64,000 nt of DNA from Vreelandella andesensis (GCF_003989795.1 NZ_RZHG01000030.1:191026-255025); one strand, 5' to 3'. Counted from the first letter of the stretch, positions 25,623 to 32,839 are shown. The notes: a model not told the origin generated them from the sequence alone. Made by a program: numbers and translations.

Positions 25623-25930
25623 GGTTTACCTCGGCTTTCAGCAATCTTCTCTGCTTCTTGCCACACCGCACACCAGCCGCATTTTTTTCCAGCCAGCGCT
25701 CCGTTGTCGTAATCCCAAACACCCGGAACTGAATGGCTATGGCCGGGAGCATTGCCGTTCCTGCTATCGCGGTGCGGGATTTCGCTAACGACCGCAGCGA
25801 TAACGCCATGCGCTTGATTGCGCTCACGCTCTGCAACCTCTAGTCGGTTGAGTAGCTCGATTGCCATTCTGGCCGGGATACTGATTCCCGATTCTGCAAA
25901 CTCTTTGATCACTGCAATATCAGAACTCAT
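25619..25930 (-). CDS. Phage protein with a Cys-x-x-Cys C-terminus
   Basis: The 103-residue product begins MSSDIAVIKEFAESGISIPARMAIELLNRLEVAERERNQAHGV, a helical start, and ends with GKKCGWCAVWQEAEKI. The start is chosen as the first Met after a likely ribosome-binding region; the longer frame to 26011 lacks support. Function unknown. Confidence 0.6.
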   Translation of the reverse strand: MSSDIAVIKEFAESGISIPARMAIELLNRLEVAERERNQAHGVIAAVVSEIPHRDSRNGNAPGHSHSVPGVWDYDNGALAGKKCGWCAVWQEAEKIAESRGKP

Positions 25931-26252
25931 AATCACCTCTCTCGAATTAGGCGCGCTGCCTCTGCAACTCTCGCAGTGCCAACATTGATAGAAGAGAAGC
26001 AGCGCGGGCATGGCAGCTCAGTGAAGTGCCATGCCAATAAAAAAGCCCGCGTGGGCGGGCAAAAGGGTAGGAGTCGATGCAATAACATCGGAAAGGGCTC
26101 GGTTGCCGACGCGCCTTGCTCAAGGCGCTATGAGTGAGCGATTCTCACGGGCCAAACCCTTGCCGATGCCGCCTGTATTCTCAGCCCAGGCGGCAGGCTC
26201 TACACCGCACTACGTAGCGGATCACGACCCCTGTACGCCAGGGGTGGGCGTC
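25931..26252. other. Gap in the early operon with a terminator
   Basis: No gene is supported. A minus-strand terminator lies at 26039-26060 (GCCCGC/GCGGGC stem with six Ts). The stretch 26063-26252 contains several short GC-rich inverted repeats (for example around GCGCCTTG-CTCAAGGCGC and CCCCTG-TACGCCAGGGG) and is probably an untranslated structured mRNA. Confidence 0.5.
26039..26060 (-). terminator. Intrinsic terminator after the second gene of the leftward operon
   Basis: GCCCGC-GTGG-GCGGGC-like stem followed by six Ts on the minus strand. Confidence 0.8.
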
Positions 26253-26729
26253 TTACTGACTAGCCTTAAATAAGGCAAATACGTCACGGTTGCCTTTCTC
26301 AACCATTCCAGAGAGGGCGGCAACGCGGATCTCCGTGTCCGTATGGCGTCGCCTTTCGTCGGTATCCAGCTGATTAAGGCGCGTATGCGTTAGGAGTGAG
26401 TTAGCCTTGCGCAGCCCCTTGCTCATGTAGCGGCTTACTTCCTCAGCTGCGTATCGCGCTTGCTCTGATGGCGGAACCAGTCGATAACCGCGCCCTCGCA
26501 CGTTTTGCAAGGCAATCTGGTGATCGTGTAGCAGAGTCGTTTTCAACGCATCCATACGCTCTAGCAAGATGAACTCGTTTTCACGCACCGCTTGATCGTT
26601 AATATCAAGCGCCCATCGCAACCAGTCGTGGCTAACTAAATCGCCATCCTGAAAGTCGGATTGCATGAACCGATCAACCGTTAGACCCAGACTCCACCCC
26701 TGTACGGGAAAGTGCTGTGCGACTGTCAT
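26253..26729 (-). CDS. Early phage protein with winged-helix-like motif
   Basis: In this 158-residue product, the stretch LTVDRFMQSDFQDGDLVSHDWLRWALDI...ALQNVRGRGYRLVPPSEQ resembles the wing of OmpR-type DNA-binding domains (VRGRGYRL). Residues 90-158 are helical and charged. It is coupled by a 4-bp overlap to the first gene of the operon. A regulatory DNA-binding role is possible; no clear family is assigned. Confidence 0.6.
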   Translation of the reverse strand: MTVAQHFPVQGWSLGLTVDRFMQSDFQDGDLVSHDWLRWALDINDQAVRENEFILLERMDALKTTLLHDHQIALQNVRGRGYRLVPPSEQARYAAEEVSRYMSKGLRKANSLLTHTRLNQLDTDERRRHTDTEIRVAALSGMVEKGNRDVFALFKASQ

Positions 26730-27295
26730 TGCATAACCTCCACATCAAAGCGTCCGAACTTCGGGCGATAATCACCAATGCCGCAATATTGGCCGCCATC
26801 TTGCAGGCACTTGATAACCTGCTGCCTGTCGATTGACTCAGGATCAAACGCTACTTCGCACGTTAGCGACCAGTGATTGAAAATAGGCCGGTAGCGCATT
26901 AATCGACTTGTCTGAACCTTCACCGAGCGGGCGTCATAGAACCGTTGATTCCATAGCTTTTCTACGGTGCGTGGCCCGTCGTATTCGAGCTTGCACTTGT
27001 CGTCGATAATCTCAACGCTGCGCTTAAGCTGCGTGCCTAGCTTGCTCAGCTTGCCGCCTGCAATCATGCTGGCTTCGATGTTGACGCCGGGAACGTATGG
27101 CCCCAGTTTTTCATCGAAGTACATGCCGCCGCGCCACTCGCTTTTGGCGATCAGCTCGTGATCGTCATCCGTTTTCTTGCGCTTGCCGGTTAGCGTTTTG
27201 TGCGCCTTAGTCAGCGGGTTAAGCGGATCAGCGAAAATGTCAGCGTGCATAAGAAGGGGGCGTGCGCCCGTTAGCTTTACCTTGATGATTTCCAC
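26726..27295 (-). CDS. First gene of the leftward operon; unknown protein with Gly-rich C-terminus
   Basis: The start is the GTG at 27295, with AAGGAG 8 nt before it; longer frames run into repetitive leader sequence and are rejected. The 189-residue protein opens IIKVKLTGARPLLMH and ADPLNPLTK, continues with YVPGVNIEASMIAGG and ends CGIGDYRPKFGRFDVEVM. This family recurs in proteobacterial prophages in early operons as far as recalled, without assigned function. The opening strand, the PGVNIEA helix and the final Gly-rich GIGDYRPKFGRF recall the layout of RAMP-type RNA-binding folds (Cas5/Cas7 class), but that likeness is only a visual inference. Confidence 0.65.
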   Translation of the reverse strand: MEIIKVKLTGARPLLMHADIFADPLNPLTKAHKTLTGKRKKTDDDHELIAKSEWRGGMYFDEKLGPYVPGVNIEASMIAGGKLSKLGTQLKRSVEIIDDKCKLEYDGPRTVEKLWNQRFYDARSVKVQTSRLMRYRPIFNHWSLTCEVAFDPESIDRQQVIKCLQDGGQYCGIGDYRPKFGRFDVEVMQ

Positions 27296-27415
27296 GAAAG
27301 TCACTCCTTGTTGTCCGCTGCGTGTGCCTTGCGCCGTATGCGCTGCACTGTGCTTTGCGGTGATGCTGAATACACCGGAGGGCACCCGAACCGGATGCCA
27401 ACCGCTGAAACCAGC

Positions 27416-27854
27416 CCTTGCCTTGCACTGCCACTCCGTGCCATACCCTGCCGCGCCCCACCTAACCCCGCGATGCTTTCGCACCGCATAACGCTCTCAA
27501 TGAAAGCGCTACACGCTGTGTCAGCCCTTGCCAAACCCGGCCTAACCAAGCCTCACCCAGGCATTCCGAACCAAGCCGCATGATGCTTTCGCACCGGAAA
27601 GGCGACTCTCTGAATCGCCAGACCGCTACGTTGTAGCCCTTGCCTCATCTAGACCTGCCGCACCGCGCCACGCCCGACCTAACCCGGCCTGAGCACGCCT
27701 CAATGGTGGCTACCCACCGCACAGCGCCCGTTATAGACGCTGTACGCTTTGCAGCCCTTGCCTAGCCAGGCCAGACCTCGCCACGCCGTGCCTTACCGCG
27801 CCTTGCCACGATGGAGTGATGCTTTCGCATCGCGCAACGCCCTCAAAGAAGGCG
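27416..27854 (-). repeat. Four CC-pentanucleotide arrays with interspersed hairpins (leader of the leftward transcript)
   Basis: Four arrays of 5-bp units, most beginning CC on the plus strand (GG at the end of each unit on the minus strand): 27416-27470 (11 units), 27526-27580 (11), 27638-27702 (13) and 27756-27810 (11). Each is introduced by AGCCCTTG. Between them lie two hairpins: GATGC-TTTC-GCAYC (in the third gap GGTGG-CTAC-CCACC instead), which gives a GAAA tetraloop in leftward RNA, and a 4-5-bp stem with loop CTCNNNGAA (27492-27508, 27601-27619, 27838-27854; a variant loop at 27721-27743). No plausible protein is encoded, since frames across it give only low-complexity peptides. Confidence 0.85.
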
Positions 27855-27950
27855 CTGCAAGATGGCCTGATACTTCAACAGCCTCAGGCAGGCGTACTCC
27901 TATCGACCTCTCGTGAGATGCAATCCCCTACGGGCGGATAGGCTTATCTG

Positions 27951-27963
27951 ATTTTTAAAGAGC
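27951..27963 (-). promoter_or_regulatory. boxA-like element
   Basis: The minus strand reads GCTCTTTAAAAAT, close to the rrn boxA TGCTCTTTAACAA that binds NusB-S10. It lies about 60 bases after the predicted start of the leftward transcript and before the repeated hairpin leader. Confidence 0.55.
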
Positions 27964-28029
27964 CTGCTGTTGGTCGGTCAGCATCCGGTGATTCCGTTTC
28001 GGTGTTCATACTGCGCTTCCATGTGTTGA

Positions 28030-28073
28030 AATTTAGCACGCGATGTTTAGCACGTCAAGGGCGTAATTTAGCA
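28030..28073 (-). promoter_or_regulatory. Leftward early promoter (pL-like) with repeated TGCTAAA operators
   Basis: TTGACG (28058-28053) and TAAATT (28035-28030) are 17 bp apart on the minus strand. Three TGCTAAA heptamers (28073-28067, 28052-28046, 28038-28032) overlap or flank it, so the promoter can be covered by a repressor binding that sequence. Confidence 0.75.
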
Positions 28074-28082
28074 AAAATGGCA

Positions 28083-28113
28083 ATAAAAAAAGCCCAGCTA
28101 AAAAGCTGAGCCT
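28083..28113 (-). terminator. Terminator after the 30-codon ORF
   Basis: A GCTCAGCT/AGCTGGGC stem (one G-U pair) with seven Ts on the minus strand, immediately before the leftward early promoter. Confidence 0.8.
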
Positions 28114-28135
28114 TTCTTAGTAAAAGCCGACTACG

Positions 28136-28228
28136 TTATTCGTCTTTTTTATCCTCGCTTTCACTAAGTAAAAAGTCTATTGCTGCTGCCATGCGCGCTA
28201 CCAACTGATCGTCCACCGCCTCTTGCAT
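28136..28228 (-). CDS. 30-codon acidic ORF between terminators
   Basis: ATG is preceded by a perfect GGAGG at 4-5 nt. The peptide starts MQEAVDDQLVARMAAAIDF and ends LLSESEDKKDE: a short amphipathic helix with an acidic tail. It has its own promoter (28263-28291) that resembles the repressor-controlled ones, and its own terminator. No homologue is recognised. It could be a small regulatory peptide such as an antirepressor or inhibitor, but that is speculation. Confidence 0.6.
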   Translation of the reverse strand: MQEAVDDQLVARMAAAIDFLLSESEDKKDE

Positions 28229-28262
28229 AAAACCTCCGTGTGAAAAGAATGTATGAATATAC

Positions 28263-28299
28263 AGTTTAGCTGCTGGATGGTTAAAATCCAACCGCTAAA
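28263..28299 (-). promoter_or_regulatory. Promoter of the 30-codon ORF with a palindromic operator
   Basis: On the minus strand TTGGAT (28291-28286) and TAAACT (28268-28263) are 17 bp apart. The stretch 28265-28299 is a 35-bp near palindrome with arms TTTAGC-N3-TGGAT around a 7-bp centre. Its ends are the same TTTAGC half-site as in the other two lysogeny-region promoters. Confidence 0.65.
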
Positions 28300-28348
28300 A
28301 CTAGTTCATTTTTAGCAGAGGTCGTGCAAAAACTAAACCTTTATAGGC

Positions 28349-28382
28349 AAAAAAAAGCCCCTAGCAGGCGGCCAGGGGCTTA
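28349..28382 (-). terminator. Terminator of the repressor gene
   Basis: An AGCCCCT/AGGGGCT stem followed by eight Ts on the minus strand, just after the repressor stop. Confidence 0.85.
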
Positions 28383-28392
28383 ATGAGAATTT

Positions 28393-28836
28393 TTAAAGCA
28401 GTTTGTTGGCAATATCACCCGATATAGCGGCTGGGTCGCGCTTCGCTTTCAGTTGGGCGTAGGTCTGTTTCATTAGTCCATCTAATTCGTCTTGGCTTAT
28501 TTCAGGCTTTAGGCGCTGCACTAGCGGGAAAACAATGGTAGCCGCTTGTCCGACAGCTTTAGCATCGGCATCTCCACTATGACGCAGTGAATGAGGCTGC
28601 TCGTGTACTGATCCGGTTAGCCACTGCGCACTAACATTTAAATTGGCAGCTAGCTCTGCCCATTTATCAACATCCGGCACAACCAGGCCGCGCAACCATT
28701 TACTAGCTGTCTGCGCAGAAACGTCCATATCTTCCGCAAGGCGCGACGCCATGCCGTGCTCTTTGCCGTATTTAGCCGCGCACGCTTGCTTCAAGCGCTC
28801 CCCGAAAAGCTCCCTTTTATCTGGTTCTAGTCGCAT
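28393..28836 (-). CDS. Phage repressor (HTH Cro/C1 type)
   Basis: In this 147-residue protein the first 70 residues hold a Cro/C1 helix-turn-helix (ERLKQACAAKYGKEHGMASRLAEDMDVSAQTASKWLRGLVVPDVDKWAELAANL). There is no Ser/Lys peptidase domain, so it is a short repressor not obviously cleaved through RecA. It is divergent from the Cro-like gene and would bind the TGCTAAA sites in the three promoters nearby (inferred). A TTGCTA/AGAATA-type promoter about 30-70 bases upstream could be its own. Confidence 0.85.
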   Translation of the reverse strand: MRLEPDKRELFGERLKQACAAKYGKEHGMASRLAEDMDVSAQTASKWLRGLVVPDVDKWAELAANLNVSAQWLTGSVHEQPHSLRHSGDADAKAVGQAATIVFPLVQRLKPEISQDELDGLMKQTYAQLKAKRDPAAISGDIANKLL

Positions 28837-28924
28837 ATCTAACCGCCTCGAAATCTAATTAGTAAGCCCTTTCTTCTATTCTGGCCTAAGCATTGAAATC
28901 TAGCAAGCGCTGCGCTCGTTTAGT

Positions 28925-28953
28925 TTGCTCGTTCGCCATTTACGTGCTAAATT
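28925..28953 (+). promoter_or_regulatory. Rightward early promoter (pR-like)
   Basis: TTGCTC (28925-28930) and TAAATT (28948-28953) with a 17-bp spacer. TGCTAAA (28945-28951) overlaps the -10 as in the leftward promoter, and related sequences (TCTAGCA at 28899, TTTAGTT at 28918) lie upstream. Transcription would begin about 25-30 bases before the Cro-like ATG. Confidence 0.7.
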
Positions 28954-28988
28954 GCGCACTATACAAGCAATTATTAAACCGGAACGCT

Positions 28989-29225
28989 ATGATGCTTAAA
29001 GAAATCATCGACTCGATTGGAACCAATCGACTCGCCAGAGAGTGCGGTGTGACAGACGTTGCGGTGGTGAGCTGGAAGCAAAAAGGATTGCCAGTTCGCA
29101 GAGGTAACGCACAGAAGCGCCGCGCCCACTACGAGCGAGTTATTGCACGTATGGCAGGAATGAAAGTAGGGGAGCTAAGAGAGCTTCTCGCAAAGGAAGA
29201 GGCTGAGCACAAGCAAGCAGCCTAA
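28989..29225 (+). CDS. Cro-like DNA-binding protein (YdaS type)
   Basis: The 78-residue product from the ATG at 28989 (preceded by GGAA) has a helix-turn-helix with TNRLARECGVTDVAVVSWKQKGLP, like YdaS/Cro proteins that shut down the repressor promoter. It is the first gene of the rightward operon. A second ATG follows at once, and both would serve. Confidence 0.8.
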   Translation: MMLKEIIDSIGTNRLARECGVTDVAVVSWKQKGLPVRRGNAQKRRAHYERVIARMAGMKVGELRELLAKEEAEHKQAA

Positions 29226-29229
29226 ACGC

Positions 29230-29268
29230 AAAAAGCCCGGCGCGCTGGGGAGCGAGAACCGGGCTTTA
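29230..29268. terminator. Bidirectional terminator after the Cro-like gene (tR1-like)
   Basis: AAAGCCCGG pairs with CCGGGCTTT around an inner CGCT/AGCG stem. A-runs and T-runs are present on both sides. It lies between the Cro-like gene and the replication genes, where lambda has tR1. Confidence 0.75.
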
Positions 29269-29297
29269 AATACACAACGTGTTGAAGGAATTAAAGC

Positions 29298-29450
29298 ATG
29301 GATAACGAAGATCAGCAAGCTAGCCAGCATCAATGGGAGCGCTACGAGTTCGCCAAGAAAGAGCGCCGCGCTTTGCAGCGTTCTGGTGTTCCGCTCGTTG
29401 AAACCTACGAGCAGTTTATTTCCCGCATCACTCACGAGCTGGGGGTTTAA
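29298..29450 (+). CDS. Small phage protein, 50 residues
   Basis: The ATG follows GAAGGAATTAAAGC. The protein is highly charged and helical (WERYEFAKKERRALQRSG followed by VPLVETYEQFISRIT), a form seen in small phage early proteins. Its stop is two bases from the next ATG. Function unknown. Confidence 0.65.
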   Translation: MDNEDQQASQHQWERYEFAKKERRALQRSGVPLVETYEQFISRITHELGV

Positions 29451-29452
29451 AA

Positions 29453-29911
29453 ATGGCCGGAATCGGATTTGTTTATGTAATGACTAACCCGGCCATGCCT
29501 GGAATTGTCAAGGTAGGTATGACTGACAGGTCTCCGCACGCACGCGCTATGGAGTTAAGCGCAGGAACCTCTATCCCTTGCCCGTTTGCAGTTGAATATT
29601 ACGTTGAAGTCGGATCCCCGAGAGAGGTTGAGGCTGATTTTCATGATGCGATGGCAGATTTTAGGGTTAATCAAAGCAGAGAGTTTTTTGCAATGCCTGT
29701 TGAGCAGGCGATTTGCGAGATATCTCTAGGCGTAATAGGGCTAAAAGGCATCCTGTCTTCATGGCATAGCGATAAATACCACCCGAGTAAATACGAAAGC
29801 TTTCATGCCTTTACAAGAATCTCCATCTCGCCCAGCCAGATAAACAACCATTTATCCGGCGCTAGGCAGTCTGAGCTAAGCCTCCTGGTTATTGAAGGAG
29901 GTAAAAAATGA
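29453..29911 (+). CDS. T5orf172/MUG113-type GIY-YIG superfamily protein
   Basis: In this 152-residue protein the first 85 residues fit the T5orf172 domain: FVYVMTNPAMPGIVKVGMTDRSPHARAMELSAGTSIPCPF followed by a strand with YYVEV and Glu and His residues. This family shares the GIY-YIG fold and may nick DNA or only bind it. It overlaps the next gene by 4 bp, so it is expressed with the replication genes. Confidence 0.75.
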   Translation: MAGIGFVYVMTNPAMPGIVKVGMTDRSPHARAMELSAGTSIPCPFAVEYYVEVGSPREVEADFHDAMADFRVNQSREFFAMPVEQAICEISLGVIGLKGILSSWHSDKYHPSKYESFHAFTRISISPSQINNHLSGARQSELSLLVIEGGKK

Positions 29912-30735
29912 GCGAACATCGAGCATTCCGCGGGGTGTGGATACCCGCAGAGTTATGGATGACCAAAGAGTTATCCATTCAAGAAAAGCTCATGCTAGTT
30001 GAGATTGATAGCCTTCAGCACCCTGGTCGCGGGTGCTTTAAATCTAACCGGAAGATGGCTGAGTTTTTCGGTCTATCCGCGCCACGTATCTCAGCAATCA
30101 TTTCTTCTCTTACAAAGAAGGGCTTTATTCGCGTCGAACAGATTCGCGACGGAAAACAAACGGTGGAGCGTCGCATATTTATGGAGCGCTCTATCCAAGA
30201 GGCCTTTGGTGGTCAGGATACAAAAGGGGGGTATTCAGGATCCAATGAGAACCCTAGTCAGGATACAAAAGGGGGGTATTCAGGATCCAATGAAGAGAGG
30301 GGTTCAGGGGTTAGGGGTTCAGGTTTAGGGGTTCAGAGTGAGAACCCCCTTGTCTCGTCTGACGACGTGACGGCTGTATTTGAGTTCTGGAAAACGCAGC
30401 TAGGAAAGACCAGAACCACCAAGCTGGACAACAAGCGCCGCACCAAGATCAAGACCGCTCTGACTGATTACGGCATGGTTCAAGTGCAGCAGGCCATCAT
30501 CGGCTGTACGCTTTCCGCGCACCACATGGGCCAGAATCCTCAAAACAAGCGCTATGACGACATAGAGCTAATCCTTCGTGATGCCAAACACGTTGAGCAG
30601 TTCATTGGCTATTTTGACCGCAAGCCTACCAACGTAAGCCTTTACGACAATCGCCCCCGCCCCAAGCACACTGGCCTGGATCAAGCCAACGCCGCTGGGT
30701 TACGCCAACGCGCTGATGGAGCCTATTCGCTATGA
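29908..30735 (+). CDS. Phage replication initiator-like protein with internal repeats
   Basis: This 275-residue protein has an N-terminal winged-helix domain (residues 10-90; LSIQEKLMLVEIDSLQ, SNRKMAEFFGLSAPRISAIISSLTKKGFIRVEQI) followed by a flexible part (about 100-150) made of two copies of QDTKGGYSGSNE and then a Gly/Ser-rich run. The C-terminal domain (150-250) resembles the DNA-binding or helicase-loading part of phage replication proteins. The repeats correspond to DNA repeats that may form the origin, as in lambda O. GGAGG precedes the ATG. Confidence 0.8.
   Translation: MSEHRAFRGVWIPAELWMTKELSIQEKLMLVEIDSLQHPGRGCFKSNRKMAEFFGLSAPRISAIISSLTKKGFIRVEQIRDGKQTVERRIFMERSIQEAFGGQDTKGGYSGSNENPSQDTKGGYSGSNEERGSGVRGSGLGVQSENPLVSSDDVTAVFEFWKTQLGKTRTTKLDNKRRTKIKTALTDYGMVQVQQAIIGCTLSAHHMGQNPQNKRYDDIELILRDAKHVEQFIGYFDRKPTNVSLYDNRPRPKHTGLDQANAAGLRQRADGAYSL
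30212..30336 (+). repeat. Candidate replication origin with repeats inside the initiator gene
   Basis: Two perfect 37-bp direct repeats (30212-30248 and 30257-30293, period 45 bp), then three copies of GGGGTTCAG (30299-30307, 30314-30322, 30328-30336) spaced 14-15 bp. Iterons inside the initiator reading frame are the plan used by lambda ori. Confidence 0.6.
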
Positions 30736-31502
30736 CCACTAACCCCATCATGGGCGTGGTTGAAACGAAGCGCGCCCACTGCGAAACACACGGTGATTAT
30801 GAATCGGTGCTGCTGAACCTGGGACAACCCCGCTGGACTGGATGCCCTGGGTGCTCAAGGGCGGCTATTGCTGACCATGAAGCTAAGCGCGCCGTCGACC
30901 AGCCAGAAGAACTACGCCGCCTGCAAGCCCAAGCCATGCTTGAAGCCGCTGGCGTGCCGCGTCGCCTGCAAACGGCCACGCTAAGAACCTATGTGAGCGA
31001 GACCGATAGCCAGCAAGCAGCGCACAAGTTGGTGTGCGAATACGCCAAGCACCTGGGCGAGAAGCTGGAAAGCGGTGACGGCCTGATCATGATGGGCAAC
31101 ATGGGCACTGGCAAGACCCACCTAGCCGTTGGCTTGATCCGCGTGGCTACCCGCACCCATAACGTCAAGGCGCGCTACGTAACCGCCCCTGCGCTGTTCT
31201 CCCGCGTTCGCGCTTCTTACTCAGGCAACGGCGAGACAGAGGCCGATATTCTCGCTGAATACGCAGACACACCGCTGCTCGTGCTAGACGAAATCGGCGT
31301 GGGTAAAGGCTCTGATAACGAGCTGAACCTGATCTACGCCTTGCTAGGCCGCCGCTACGACGAATGCCGCCCCACGGTGATTATCACCAACCTTATGAGC
31401 GAAGACCTCCGTGCATGGCTTGGGGAGCGCGTGGTTGACCGTTTACGCGAGACCAGCCCTGTCGTTTTGTTCAACTGGGAATCTTATCGGGGGCGCGCAT
31501 GA
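30732..31502 (+). CDS. DnaC-like helicase loader
   Basis: This 256-residue protein has an N-terminal segment with Cys pairs (CETHGDYES, CPGC) as in DnaC-type loaders, and then an AAA+ core with Walker A GNMGTGKTHLAVGL near residue 122 and Walker B PLLVLDEIG. It starts with a 4-bp overlap to the initiator gene and ends with a 4-bp overlap to the helicase gene. Known role: delivering the replicative helicase to the origin. Confidence 0.9.
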   Translation: MTTNPIMGVVETKRAHCETHGDYESVLLNLGQPRWTGCPGCSRAAIADHEAKRAVDQPEELRRLQAQAMLEAAGVPRRLQTATLRTYVSETDSQQAAHKLVCEYAKHLGEKLESGDGLIMMGNMGTGKTHLAVGLIRVATRTHNVKARYVTAPALFSRVRASYSGNGETEADILAEYADTPLLVLDEIGVGKGSDNELNLIYALLGRRYDECRPTVIITNLMSEDLRAWLGERVVDRLRETSPVVLFNWESYRGRA

Positions 31503-32839
31503 ACCTGTTTAGCTTTGACGCTGAAGCGTCCGTGATTGGCTCCGCGTTTATTGAGCCGGATTTGATTGCCGAGCTAGCCGACATCGTTAAGACCGATGAT
31601 CTTTACCACTACGAGCATCGCGTGGTGTGGGGCGCATTGATCAATACCGCTAAACAAGGCGGTAGCACCGACATCGTGACGATTAGCGAGTACCTGGAAT
31701 CTATCGGCGTGCTTGATGACATTGGCGGCATGGCGGCATTGGCGGAAATGACCCGCAACACGCCAAGCGCAAACAATGCGAAAGCCTACGCCGAGATTGT
31801 TGCTGACTTAGCCCAGCGCCGCCGTCTAGCTGACTTGATGCCCGAAACAGAGGCTACCTTCGCTGACCGCCAATCAGACACTGACACGCTGATAACGCAG
31901 GCCGTTAGCCGCCTGGAAGCGATGCGTCGCAGCCGTAAAAACCAGCTACTTCGAGCTGCTGACTACTTGGGTGAACAGTTTGTCGATCCGCTTGATCGCC
32001 GCGCAAACGGTGATGAGGATGCAATGGGGCTGCCTTACGGGCTTAAAGAGCTTGATGAGGCCACGCTGGGCATGAAGGACAATGAGCTAGTGATCGTTGG
32101 TGGTCGCCCATCAATGGGCAAAACGGCCTTTATGATGAACTGCCTTCGCGCTGCACTAAACACCCATGCGCCGGTGCTGGTGGAGTCGCTAGAGATGAAG
32201 CGGCCAGCTTTGTTTAATCGCCTGATTGCCAGTATTGGCGACATCCCTCTTGCAGTGCTTTATGACCCGCGCAACAACGATATAGACGCCTACTGGTCAC
32301 GCCTATCATTCCCAGTTGTGCAGGTTAAAGAGTCGAATCTGTATATCAATGACGAAACGCCCCGCACGATCAGCCAGATACGCGCCCAGGCCAAAGAGAT
32401 TTACGACCGCCATGGGCGCATCGGCCTTGTGATGATCGACTACTTGGGCAAGGTTCGCATTGAAGGCGACTACGGCTCACGCCATGACCGCGCTATTGAG
32501 GAAGTAGTTGCCGGTGCCAAGTCAATCGCCAAAGAGTTTAGCTGCCCAGTAATGCTGCTATCCCAGCTTAACCGGAAGCTGGAAGACCGCCCGAACAAGC
32601 GCCCAAACATGGGTGACCTCAAGGATTCATCGGCTATCGAGCAAGAGGCTGACACCATCCTATTCCTGTATCGCGACGAGGTTTATCACCCTGATAACCC
32701 TGATAGCAAAGGCATTGCCGAAATCATCATCGGTAAGCAGCGCGAAGGCCGCACCGACACCATCCATGTTGCTTCTCGACTTGCCAACGCTCGCTTTGAA
32801 GACCTCGCTCCGCGCCACTATGAGGAGTCGTTCTCATGA
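31499..32839 (+). CDS. DnaB-like replicative helicase
   Basis: This 446-residue protein has a DnaB N-domain (residues 1-100, FDAEASVIGSAFIEPDLIAELADIV) and a RecA-like C-domain with Walker A VGGRPSMGKTAF, VMIDYLGKVRI (Walker B), and LLSQLNRKLEDRPNKRPNMGDLKDSSAIEQEADTILFLYRDE, a run diagnostic for DnaB. It unwinds the phage origin with its own loader and is part of the rightward operon. Confidence 0.95.
   Translation: MNLFSFDAEASVIGSAFIEPDLIAELADIVKTDDLYHYEHRVVWGALINTAKQGGSTDIVTISEYLESIGVLDDIGGMAALAEMTRNTPSANNAKAYAEIVADLAQRRRLADLMPETEATFADRQSDTDTLITQAVSRLEAMRRSRKNQLLRAADYLGEQFVDPLDRRANGDEDAMGLPYGLKELDEATLGMKDNELVIVGGRPSMGKTAFMMNCLRAALNTHAPVLVESLEMKRPALFNRLIASIGDIPLAVLYDPRNNDIDAYWSRLSFPVVQVKESNLYINDETPRTISQIRAQAKEIYDRHGRIGLVMIDYLGKVRIEGDYGSRHDRAIEEVVAGAKSIAKEFSCPVMLLSQLNRKLEDRPNKRPNMGDLKDSSAIEQEADTILFLYRDEVYHPDNPDSKGIAEIIIGKQREGRTDTIHVASRLANARFEDLAPRHYEESFS

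Noticed and set aside
27301..27583. Overlapping ORFs with Ala/Arg/Gly/Pro-rich peptides in the pentamer region
   Set aside because: They arise from reading a 5-bp repeat in several frames, lack ribosome-binding sites and vary with each array.
27416..27854. CRISPR array
   Set aside because: The repeated blocks are internally periodic pentamers of variable sequence, the gaps are similar to one another, and no Cas genes are nearby. This is the reverse of a repeat-spacer layout.
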